64,000 nucleotides of DNA, taken from Mya arenaria (taxonomy: Eukaryota > Mollusca > Bivalvia > Myida > Myidae). The stretch lies in assembly GCF_026914265.1 (NCBI RefSeq), contig NC_069133.1:12531937-12595936 (forward strand). Direction: 5' to 3'. The number at the start of each line of letters is the position of its first letter. Positions within the stretch are counted from its first letter, which is position 1. The position numbers were made by a program, and so were the translations under genes. Shown in pieces: positions 34,801 through 45,900 of the stretch. Below the pieces are notes generated by a model. That model made no database searches and was not told the DNA's origin. It worked only from the letters and a program-made list of their open reading frames with translations.

Positions 34801-37377
34801 GGTGGACCTTGTGAGTGGCAGTAGGCGGACCATGTGAGTGGCAGTAGGCGGACCTTGTGAGTGGCAGTAGACGGCCCTTGTGAGTGGCAGTAGGCGGACC
34901 TTGTGAGTGGCAGTAGGCGGACCTTGTGAGTGGCAGTAGGCGGACCTTGTGAGTGGCAGTAGGCGGACCTTGTGAGTGGCAGTAGGCGGACCTTGTGAGT
35001 GGCAGTAGGCGGACCTTGTGAGTGGCAGTAGGCAGTAGGCGGACCTTGTGAGTGGCAGTAGGCGGACCTTGTGAGTGGCAGTAGGCGGACCTTGTGAGTG
35101 GCAGTAGGCGGACCTTGTGAGTGGCAGTAGGCGGACCTTGTGAGTGGCAGTAGGCGGACCTTGTGAGTGGCAGTAGGCGGACCTTGTGTGTGGCAGAAGG
35201 CGGACCTTGTGAGTTGCAGTAGGCGGACCTTGTGAGTGGCAGTAGGTGGACCTTGTGAGTGGCAGTAGGTGGACCTTGTGAGTGGCAGTAGGCGGACCTT
35301 GTGAGTGGCAGTAGACGGACCCTGTGAGTTGCACTAGGCGGACCTTGTGAGTGGCAGTAGGCGGACCTTGTGAGTGGCAGTAGGCAGTAGGTGGACCTTG
35401 TGAGTGGTAGTAGGCGGACCTTGTGAGTGGCAGTAGGCGGACCTTGTGAGTGGCAGTAGACGGACCTTGTGAGTGGCAGTAGGCGGACCTTGTGAGTGGC
35501 AGTAAGCGGACCTTGTGAGTGGCAGTAGGTGGATCTTGTGAGTGGCAGTAGGCGGACCTTGTAAGTGGCAGTAGGCGGACCTTGTGAGTGGCAGTAGGCG
35601 GACCTTGTGAGTGGCAGTAGGCGGACCTTGTGTGTGGCAGTAGGCGGACCTTGGGAGTGGCAGTAGGTGGACCTTGTGTGTGGCAGAAGGCGGACCTTGT
35701 GAGTTGCAGTAGGCGGACCTTGTGAGTGGCAGTAGGTGGACCTTGTGAGTGGCAGTAGGTGGACCTTGTGAGTGGCAGTAGGCGGACCTTGTGAGTGGCA
35801 GTAGACGGACCCTGTGAGTTGCAGTAGGCGGACCTTGTGAGTGGCAGTAGGCGGACCTTGTGAGTGGCAGTAGGCAGTAGGTGGACCTTGTGAGTGGTAG
35901 TAGGCGGACCTTGTGAGTGGCAGTAGGCGGACCTTGTGTGTGGCAGAAGGCGGACCTTGTGAGTTGCAGTAGGCGGACCTTGTGAGTGGCAGTAGGTGGA
36001 CCTTGTGAGTGGCAGTAGGCGGACATTGTGAGTGGCAGTAGGCGGACCTTGGGAGTGGCAGTAGGTGGACCTTGTGAGTGGCAGTAGGCGGACCATGTGA
36101 GTGGCAGTAGGCGGACCTTGTGAGTGGCAGTAGACGGACCTTGTGAGTGGCAGTAGGCGGACCTTGTGAGTGGCAGTAGGCGGACCTTGTGAGTGGCAGT
36201 AGGCGGACCTTGTGAGTGGCAGTAGGCGGACCTTGTGAGTGGCAGTAGGCGGACCTTGTGAGTGGCAGTAGGCGGACCTTGTGAGTGGCAGTAGGCAGTA
36301 GGCGGACCTTGTGAGTGGCAGTAGGCGGACCTTGTGAGTGGCAGTAGGCGGACCTTGTGAGTGGCAGTAGGCGGACCTTGTGAGTGGCAGTAGGCGGACC
36401 TTGTGAGTGGCAGTAGGCGGACCTTGTGAGTGGCAGTAGGCGGACCTTGTGTGTGGCAGAAGGCGGACCTTGTGAGTTGCAGTAGGCGGACCTTGTGAGT
36501 GGCAGTAGGTGGACCTTGTGAGTGGCAGTAGGTGGACCTTGTGAGTGGCAGTAGGCGGACCTTGTGAGTGGCAGTAGACGGACCCTGTGAGTTGCACTAG
36601 GCGGACCTTGTGAGTGGCAGTAGGCGGACCTTGTGAGTGGCAGTAGGCAGTAGGTGGACCTTGTGAGTGGTAGTAGGCGGACCTTGTGAGTGGCAGTAGG
36701 CGGACCTTGTGAGTGGCAGTAGGCGGACCTTGTGAGTGGCAGTAGGCGGACCTTGTGAGTGGCAGTAAGCGGACCTTGTGAGTGGCAGTAGGTGGATCTT
36801 GTAAGTGGCAGTAGGCGGACCTTGTAAGTGGCAGTAGGCGGACCTTGTGAGTGGCAGTAGGCGGACCTTGTAAGTGGCAGTAGGCGGACCTTGTGTGTGG
36901 CAGTAGGCGGACCTTGTGACTGGAGTAGGCGGACCTTGTGACTGGCAGTAGGCGGACCTTGTGAGTGGCAGTAGGCGGACCTTGTTACGACCTTATGAGT
37001 GGCAGTAGGCGGACCTTGTGAGTGGCAGTAGGCGGACCTTGTGAGTGGCAGTAGGCGGACCTTGTGAGTGGCAGTAGGCGGACCTTGTGAGTGGCAGTAG
37101 GTGGACCTTATGAGTGGCAGTAGGCGGACCTGTTCAGTGACAGTAGGCGGACCTTGTGAGTGGCAGTAGGTGGATCTTGTGAGTGGCAGTAGGCGGACCT
37201 TGTGAGTGGCAGTAGGCGGACCTTGTGAGTGGCAGTAGGCGGACCTTGTGAGTGGCAGTAGGCGGACCTTGTGTGTGGCAGTAGGCGGACCTTGTGAGTG
37301 GCAGTAGGCGGACCTTGTGAGTGGCAGTAGGCGGACCTTGTGAGTGGCAGTAGGCGGACCTTATGAGTGGCAGTAGA
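31811..37377. repeat. 5.6-kb satellite of a 23-bp unit with 895-bp higher-order repeat
   Basis: About 240 tandem copies of a 23-bp unit that reads GTGAGTGGCAGTAGGCGGAC plus three bases. Variants with GGTGG, GACGG, TTGCAG or GTGTGTGGCAG recur in blocks, and a 7-bp GCAGTAG insertion marks some units. The insertion type GGCAGTAGGCAGTAGGCGG recurs at 32461, 33356 and 34251, exactly 895 bp apart (38 units plus three insertions). Later spacings are 773 and 1263 bp. The unit has no stop on the minus strand and is not a multiple of three, so the same 23-residue peptide runs through all three frames; the 1611-codon frame is an artefact, not a gene. Confidence 0.97.
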
Positions 37378-37379
37378 CA

Positions 37380-38450
37380 CCCGCGAAATTTGAAAATCAT
37401 GGCAGTATTCTGAATTCGCATAAGCAGATATGTACAAGCCGGGAAAAAAATGCTACAATCCTTGTATCTGTTTTAATTCATGTAAATGCCTTGCATAAAA
37501 GTAAAATGCATACAAGATGCTCTCAATGCACAGTAGCATAATTGAAGACATACGTTTGATCGAATTTACTATTGACATGTATCATAAAAAACACATTAAC
37601 AGCTACCGGTATTGTGTATTGGCTGATTGTCCAGAACATTGTTTATGTTAACAACGTTGTAAACTGGGTCGTTGTTAACTTTTAAATCTTTAATACTCTG
37701 AAAGTTTTATGGACACACGTGTGTACTTCGGTACTAATTTTCTAAAATATTTAGACAACTGGTTCAGCTATGGTTGTTTACATAAAATTGTTCAAATTTA
37801 GAAGTTAACAGCGATGCTGTAAACATACATTGTTAACTTAAACAAAGTTCTGAACGATATGTCCATTGTCTGTCAAATTTCGATTACCAACAAGCAAAAT
37901 ATCACCCATTTCAACTTTTGATGATGACTTACCATTTTGTACCCATCAATCACAGAATACACATGATTAAAATCCTTTCAAACACGAGAGTCCATGGTAT
38001 GCTTGATGCACGCATTGTCAGATCTGTACAAGTCAGAAAAAATAAGTAACAATGATTTTGTTTGTTTGGTTAGGGTTTTATTTCATGTAATTGCTTTGCA
38101 TTAAAGTAAATGGCATACAAATGTTCTCCATACACAATAGCATAATTAAAGCCATACGTTTTCTTTTTAAATTTACCATTGGTTTGTATCATAAAAACAC
38201 CATTAACAGTTTAAATAGTATCAGTGTATATTTTATTTGAAACCTATCACTATCAGTAATTGTACAACTCTACAGGTTTTTGTTAGAAAAAAATAATAAT
38301 ATCACAAGTTATCAGCATTAAGGTCCAATTTACTACAGTTTTTAAGTTATCAAATATAAAGCTTTTCTAAACAATTTGAGAAAAAGACATGATAAGGGAT
38401 GAATAAAATTGATTATATTAATATAATGATTAAAAGGAAGATTAGAAAAT
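37380..38450. other. Gene-free interval after the satellite
   Basis: No supported exon. Two segments of about 200 bp (near 37480 and 38085, each with CCTTGCATAAAAGTAAAATG-like or CTTTGCATTAAAGTAAATGG) look like diverged direct duplicates. Confidence 0.4.
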
Positions 38451-38453
38451 TAA

Positions 38454-38800
38454 AGTATGCCTCCTTCAGTGGGATTCTAACCCGGGTGCTCTGGGGTTGT
38501 GATCGGGCACCACATCCACTGTGCAATGGAAGATAGGTTATATACCAAATTAGAAGTATGCCTCCTTCAAAGGGATTCTAACCCGGGTGCTCTGGGTTGC
38601 GGTTGGGGACCATAACCACTGCACCATTTAAGAGGGTTTTATACAGTTTGAGAGTTTAATAACAAATACATTAAGGTAAAAATGCCCATGAGTATATAGC
38701 ATTTTAACAATGACAATGACTACGGCAGGATTGTAACCCAGGTATGCTAGGCCTGGGGTAGGGACCGCATCCACTACACCATTTAAGAGGGTTAAGTATA
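38454..38800 (-). repeat. Three tRNA-like SINE heads in tandem
   Basis: At about 38454-38530, 38563-38640 and 38720-38795 the minus strand shows tRNA-like heads with a GTGGTTATGGT-type A box and a GGGTTAGAATCC or GGGTTACAATCC B box. The first two are about 109 bp apart and nearly identical, including the flank AGTATGCCTCCTTCA. They are probable SINE-derived heads, not functional tRNAs. Confidence 0.6.
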
Positions 38801-39389
38801 CTAATTAATGTTTATAATTGTGGTGTTATCAACATTGAAATGAGGGCTGTCAAATTTCTAATGTACGTTTATGTTCCACAAGGTAAAATGAACAAACGTT
38901 AAAACAAAATTCCCTATTTTATCGACACTTTTCAATATCAGGAAGTAAGTTAATAAGAAATGTTGAAAAGGCTAAATGTAACCCGTTATTTATTACTATA
39001 TTTGTAAATGTAAACAAACAGACTGGCCAAAACATACAATGTCGGTTTATATTATTATGCACTAACAGCTTTGGCAGATGCTCGACATTCTACAACTAGC
39101 AATATATTTTCATAACAATGAATGCATTTCATGCATTTCGAATATCTAACTTTTTCTAGACAATTAAAGAACATAAGGTAGTGAAAAACAAAAGCTGTCA
39201 CAGGAGTGACAAATACCCCTGAATTCTGACTGGACACAGGAATGACAAACTATTTCTTTGATACAGGGCTACATATATAGCATGTATGAGATTATTGTGC
39301 ACTGCATATTCAATTATCATGCTTAACCAATGTGTGTTGTTTCATTAAAATCCAGTAAGTAATTAAGAAGTTATGCTGCTAACAAGAAA

Positions 39390-39905
39390 AAGTAACAAAG
39401 GGCAATTACTCTTTGATTAGCTGAAATAGAGTTATAGTTCTTGTACACTGCACTTCCTCTCATTTTATGTTACCATTGTATGAAGTTAAATTTAATTCCA
39501 TCCAGTAGTTTTCAAGTTATGCTCCAGACAAAAAAGGTAGCAAAGGGCAATAACTCTTGATTAGCTGAAATAGAGTTATTGTTTTTGTACACTTCTTATC
39601 ATTGTGCTTTACTATTGTATGAAGCTTATTTGAATTCCATCCAAAAGTTTTCAAAATATGCTCCAGACAAGAAAAGGTAGCAAAGGGCAATAACTCTGTA
39701 ATTAGCTGAAATAAAGTTATGGTTTTTGTACACTGCACTTCCTCTCATTGTGCTTTACCATAACAAAGGGCAATAACTCTGTAATTAGCTGAGTTATTTA
39801 TCTGGTACACTGCACTTCCTCTCATTACTTTTAATACTTTACTATTGTATGAAGTCTAATAAATTCCATCCAGTAGTCTTAAAGTTATGCCCTGCTCAAG
39901 AAAAA
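39390..39905. repeat. Imperfect tandem repeat, four copies
   Basis: AAAGGGCAATAACTCTGTAA and close variants start at about 39397, 39541, 39681 and 39764. Each is followed by TTAGCTGA..., a GTACACTGCACTTCCTCTCA block and TTCCATCCAGTAG. Period about 140 bp, the third unit shortened. Confidence 0.75.
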
Positions 39906-40448
39906 ATGCAACAGACCAACAGACTGTCCAACCACAGGGTGACTCCAATATACCCCCTCAAACTTTCGTTTGTCGAGAGTATAATTAATGCTCAAAACAA
40001 TGAACAAAACAAACTCTCAAAACAAATGCATAAAAATAAATAATTGCACAATCTAAATCTAAAATCTATTTTGACACTATAGCAAAAATAATAATACAAA
40101 TTGAGGATGACAATGAAATTCAACTGAAAACATTTTTTTGACTAATGGGTGGTTTTAAACAGAACACTTATCATTTGACAACGCAAGAACCTTTCCAAAC
40201 AATGGCAACCAGCACCAACATTTGTAAGAACTACTAGATGATTAGACTATCAACATGTATATGGAAGTGACAAAGAAAAAATAGATGCAAATAAACGAAC
40301 CCTCACAATGTGAAAAATAATGGAAGATAATTTATACACGCATTTTTAGCTATCCGTGTCAGCATTTTATTAAAAAATCACATTTAAGATTCGTAGACAT
40401 AAATGCTAAAAATAGAAACAGAAGTATCAGAAAAAGTAGCACATTAAA

Positions 40449-40894
40449 GGGGCTAGACACCAGATGGTCCAAAAATCGGCAAATACCGTACTTCTTCAAA
40501 ACAAGCCTAGAATTGTCAATGCGTTTTAGTAGGAGGCCGAGGATGCATCACCTTACATGGCTAAAGTAATAAACACAACAACGATGTTGCTGTTTCGTCT
40601 GTGTTTCCCCGTTTAATATAGGGCATCTATGTTTTCCAGTTTAAATCATATTTGTATGAGTACAGGTAAATGTACCAATGCTAATTTTAAATTTACTTGG
40701 ATTTACGTGGCAGACAAAGCTAGTAAATTTTGAATTGGAAAACTACGCAAAAACTGCGAAATATGCATGTGTCGCAAGCGTTATGATACATCTGTAAGTA
40801 AGATTCAATGTGTTGTATACAATGATGTCAATTTTACGTAAGTATTTGACAATTTTATTTTTAATTTGCAATTGTACCATCTGGGGTTAAGTCC
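40449..40894. mobile_element. MITE with GGGGCTAGACACCAGATGG ends
   Basis: The left end GGGGCTAGACACCAGATGGT pairs with ACCATCTGGGGTTAAGTCC on the right, about 445 bp apart. The interior is AT-rich and non-coding. Confidence 0.65.
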
Positions 40895-41811
40895 ATTTGC
40901 TTATCAAGCTCAAATAACATGTTTTGGTATACATTCAATATGACCCCCTTGCATCGACAGTGTGCTTGGAGATCGGAGTTGGGTGTGTTTAGTCAACATG
41001 TTGTAGAGTTTTAGATAGTGAGTAATGTAAGGTTGCTACGACCTGTATGTTTTTGGTGGCACCCTTCCACCCAAAATATGGACAAGCATGTGCACCCTTC
41101 TTACACTTAAATGCTTAAGATAATAATGTTTCTTTTGTTTTGAGATGGGATTATGAATTCAAACAAACTTAACATATTTGGCAGTCCAAACCTAAAAATA
41201 CTAAATTTTAAGCACAATTCTTAACATTTTCTGTGAAATTCATATTGTGAAAACTCACCAAACTTAAGCCGGAAACAATGTGCCCTTTTCTTCCATAGAA
41301 TTGGATACCCTTTTTAAAACCGAGCTTAAACCCTTATTTAGATACCTTATTTAGATCTGACCCTTTTTAAACTCTTATTCATAATTAACATGCATACATC
41401 AATATCAGGGGTTTTAATACCTGATTATTGCCAATCCTAAAAACAGCCTGAGGTCTGTTTGAGTATGAGGGATTTATGCCCACGGCAGGGGCTTAGACCC
41501 ATTTTGAAATTGTTAACAAAGTCATTTATATTCATTTCAAGGTACAGTGGTACTTCCCATTTTTGATACAAATGTCTGAGCAAAAAAAAAAGCAATCTTA
41601 AAAACTATACAATAGTCTAGAGTTAAATTCTCTCAATCCTGATTTTCAGGATTATTCCTGAGCTTATGTTTTACAACCCCTGCCAGACTTACCCACAACT
41701 GTTACTACAATGCCATTTTAGTTAGCTTATCGGTAAACCAATTAATATCAAGGTCAAATGTGGAGACATTATGAATCCATTTTGAGTCTGTTTCCTGGGT
41801 AGAAACCAGTA

Positions 41812-42238
41812 CAGGCCCCAATATCACAAAAATACTCAAGTCAATTCTCAATCTCAGTTCAATTTACCACATGAAAACATAGATTGATTCAAAATCTTGC
41901 ATGTTTTTATACTTATTGAAAAAATATTTTCTCACAGAATTTGATGATAAAAAGATTTGTCAATATTTTAGAGAAAACTTATTCAAGAGCAAAATATATA
42001 CTTAAGTAATTGTTACAAAAACAGTGAACTGTACTCGAACACATTTTTGGCTGTAGAATATTTTTCTCTTAGAATCTTGACCATTTTAAGGCATTAATCA
42101 ACACATTCTTTGATAGAATGTGCATTTAAAAGGTGTAAAAACATATATGATTTTTAATAACTTTTGTTGCTATGGGGTAAATTGAGTTGAGACTGAAATT
42201 GAGATTTGACTTAAGTATTTTTTGATATTTGGGCCTAG
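41812..42238. mobile_element. MITE with roughly 60-bp inverted ends
   Basis: The left arm starts CAGGCCCCAATATCACAAAA and runs to about 41873. The right arm (about 42175-42238) is its imperfect complement, ending TGATATTTGGGCCTAG. Matched inner blocks include TCAATTTACC / GGTAAATTGA and TCAATCTCAGTTCAA / TTGAGACTGAAATTGA. Non-coding. Confidence 0.7.
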
Positions 42239-42254
42239 TGTCATTTTCCATAGG

Positions 42255-42350
42255 CCATGAGAAACTATCTTTGGTTGGGATCAATCCCACAACCTCTCAG
42301 CTGAGATCACAGGCAGACACCTAAACCACTAGACCACTATCATCTTCATA
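42255..42350 (-). mobile_element. tRNA-derived SINE head
   Basis: On the minus strand GTGGTCTAGTGGTTTAGGTG (A box) and GGGATTGATCCCAACC (B box) lie at tRNA-like spacing, abutting the MITE that ends at 42238. Confidence 0.6.
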
Positions 42351-42981
42351 AAATGCACACTTTAGAAAAGCTATTCAGCTGAAGTTACTTTTCCTAGCTC
42401 AGCTTTGCTTAAAATCAAATTTTGTAGAACTGCAAAAACAATATACTGTTTATAAATCTGGAAGGTTCTATGTGACTAGATAGGTACAAAATATAGATAG
42501 ACGCACAAAAAAACCCTAATCAATTATAATGCATTATTATATTTATATCATTTGACTACTAAGCGAGACTCATATTTACTAAATATTGCATCTATGGAAA
42601 ATATTTATTACTGGCAACAAGATTGTAACCGTGTATTTAACAGCTGAAATTGCACAAATATTACATGACTGGCAGGTCCTAAAAGATTAACAGTGATCAA
42701 CTATCGTCTTATCAAGTAGTAATACTATGTTTTCTGCACCTTTCTTTCAAATTAAACACGGTATCCTTTATAAGAACCATTGTTTCGGATATTTATTCAT
42801 CGGTTTCGGTAAATTAAAACAATTGTATTAATATTGGTACTGCTCATTTGGGAGTAAGAGTGCATCTTTAATGTTTTGTTCCTTTAAATAAAGAATCTCT
42901 CTTTTACCCTTCTTTTTGAGCCCTTGTTCATAATTTAAAAAAAATGTACAGACAAATCATTGATCAGTTGAGATTCATGAA

Positions 42982-45900
42982 TTATCCTTGTCGCTTCATG
43001 CCGGATTTAGGTGGTGTCACAACAGTGTCCAGTAAGTGGTGATCCTCTTTTTTCAGGCACCAGGGGGTCCTGAGGAAGTCACATGATAGTTTGACCTCCA
43101 ACAACGTGACAGGTGCTCTGTTAATGGAGAGGGAGTTACGAGCCTTGACCTCATATTTGACTGTGTGCACACCTGTTTCTCGATCCATTCTATTGGTTTG
43201 CTGAAAAAGAAGTAAGAAATGAGGAAAATAGGTATATACAGTAATTTAACTAGAGATTGCTTTTTTGAAAAAGCGCATGTCTCCCCCATTGTGTGGTCGT
43301 AGGTGAGAAATAATCAATGATGGATCCCAAAATCAATAGGGGCCATCAACTAGTCATGACTAACTGGCATACCAAGTATGAAGTTCCTGGGTGTAAACGT
43401 TCTTGAGTTATTGAGCAGAAACCGGTTCTTCACCTCAAGGTCAGTGACCTTGACCTTTGACCAACTGATTGCAAAATCAACTAGACATCATGACCAACCT
43501 CACTTCAAAGTTTGGTGAACCTAGATCAAAGCATTCTCCTGATATTGCACGGAAATATTTTTTTACATTAGAGGTCACAGCGACGTTGACCTTTGACCTT
43601 GTGACCCCCCAAAATATAGGAGTTTTCTAAACCTCATGATCAACCTCCCTACCAAGTTTGGTGAACCTAGGTCAAACCATTCTCAAGATATTGAGCGGAA
43701 ATGTTTTTTACATTGGGGGTCGCCGCGACCTTGACCTTTGACCTAGTGACCCCAAAAACAATAGGGATCTTCTACACCTCATGACCAACCTCCCTACCAA
43801 GTTTGGTGAACCTAGGTCAAACCGTTCTCAAGATTTTGAGCAGAAATGTTTTTTATATTGGGGGTCGCCGCGACCTTGACCTTTGACCTAGTGACCCCAA
43901 AAACAATAGGGATCCTCTACACCTCACGACCAACCTCCCTACCAAGTTTGGTGAACCTAGGTCAAACCATTCTCAAGATATTGAGCGGAAATGTTTTTTA
44001 CATTGGGGGTCGCCGCGACCTTGACCTTTGACCTAGTGACCCCAAAAACAATAGGGATCCTCTACACCTCACGACCAACCTCCCTACCAAGTTTGGTGAA
44101 CCTAGGTCAAACCATTCTCAAGATATTGAGCGGAAATGTTTTTTACATTGGGGGTCGCCGCGACCTTGACCTTTGACCTAGTGACCCCAAAAACAATAGG
44201 GATCCTCTACACCTCACGACCAACCTCCCTACCAAGTTTGGTGAACCTAGGTCAAACCATTCTCAAGATATTGAGCGGAAATGTTTTTTACATTGGGGGT
44301 CGCCGCGACCTTGACCTTTGACCTAGTGACCCCAAAAGCAATAGGGATCTTCTACACCTCATGACCAACCTCCCTACCAAGTTTGGTGAACCTAGGTCAA
44401 ACCATTGTCAAGATATTGAGCGGAAATGTTTTTTACATTGGGGGTCGCCGCGACCTTGACCTTTGACCTAGTGACCCCAAAAACAATAGGGATCTTCTAC
44501 ACCTCATGACCAACCTCCCTACCAAGTTTGGTGATCCTAGGTCATGCGGTTTTCCAGTTATCGATCGGAAACGAAGTGTGACGTACGGACGGACTGACGG
44601 ACTGACGGACTGACGGACTACCGGACTACCGGACTGACGGACAGGGCAAAAACAATATGTCTCCCCCAGAGAGGGGGAGACATAACTAAAGTATTTCATC
44701 TCAGGATTAGTTGTTTCTTTCTCAAACTCCTGGGCTCCCTATAGAGAAAGTGGCCTTGTGGTATAGGTGTTCACTTCACACCAAGAGGTTGAGGGTTTGA
44801 TCTATATCAGGGGGAGAGTGGCCTACATTTTCAGCCAATAAAACTGCAGACAGGCAATCACTAAGTATTAGACTGAATCATTAAGTGTTTCACAGGTGTT
44901 AAAAGGTCCACCTACAGCCACTCCCTGCATCAGATTTGCATTTACAATGTATCAGCCAAGGAGGTAAAACTTTAAGGCAGTTAGATGACCGGAATTAATA
45001 TTTTTATGATTAAGAAGGGCTCATTCACTACACTTTTTTAATCATCAAAATGTTACTTCATGTCATCTAACTTTAACTTTTACTTAAAGGCATTACCCAA
45101 AGAATCACTATGTATTGTCATTAAGAATTAATATTTCAAAATTGATGATCAGAACTGATTCCCATTTGAGGTTAAACATTTACCTCATTTTGAACTCAAT
45201 TTCAAAAAATGAAATGGCCTTCCAAAGAGTAGAACAAAATGGAATGTTAAAAGAAACTTACATCTTTTTGTAAGAGGTTTGATTTGCTTCACATGGCAAT
45301 GATGTTCATGTAAGATAAGCTTTAAAGAGCTTTTAAGCGACAAACGAATGTTCAGGATGTTTTTTAATCTGCTATGTATGTTTGATTAAGAACAATTTAG
45401 CACTGCCTGGTGATAATTTACCAGTACTAAAATCGAAGAAAGTTCTATTGGGGTTCAATCCTAACCGCTCAGTCATTTTAACATACAAGCCACCCAGGAA
45501 GGCACTTTCAAAAACTGTAACCCCTTTAGTTTTTTGTATTAATAAGAACCTAAAAAGGAACCGACCCGTATAAGACTTCCTTATTTTGCCTTCGACAGGT
45601 CGTTTGTATGTTTATATAGAATAACCCTAAATATACTGGTACTTATAATTAATTTAAATGAAGGTGAAAATATAGGTTCTTGCAAAAAAATTAAAATAAG
45701 TAATGCTTTTTCAGCTTTAACTCATTTGACATTTGTGCGCCATTTATATGACTTACCTCTTTTTGGTTAAATAGGTTTGCACTATCTCGTACTCTCTTCA
45801 CTCTATCGTGGATGTGACGAAAGGTTTTCCTGCCAGTTGAAATGTTTTTTGGTCTGCGAATCTAAAATTTAACAATAGCTTTCTTTAAAGAGATTCATTC

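Noticed and set aside
31762-36597. 1611-codon open frame on the minus strand and its overlapping companions
   Set aside because: Composed only of the 23-bp satellite. The unit has no stop in any minus frame, so frame length is an arithmetic artefact.
31811-37377. CRISPR array
   Set aside because: The units abut with no unique spacers, and the genome is eukaryotic.
43846-44321. Three identical 61-codon frames
   Set aside because: Periodic frames of the 145-bp tandem repeat, not a gene family.
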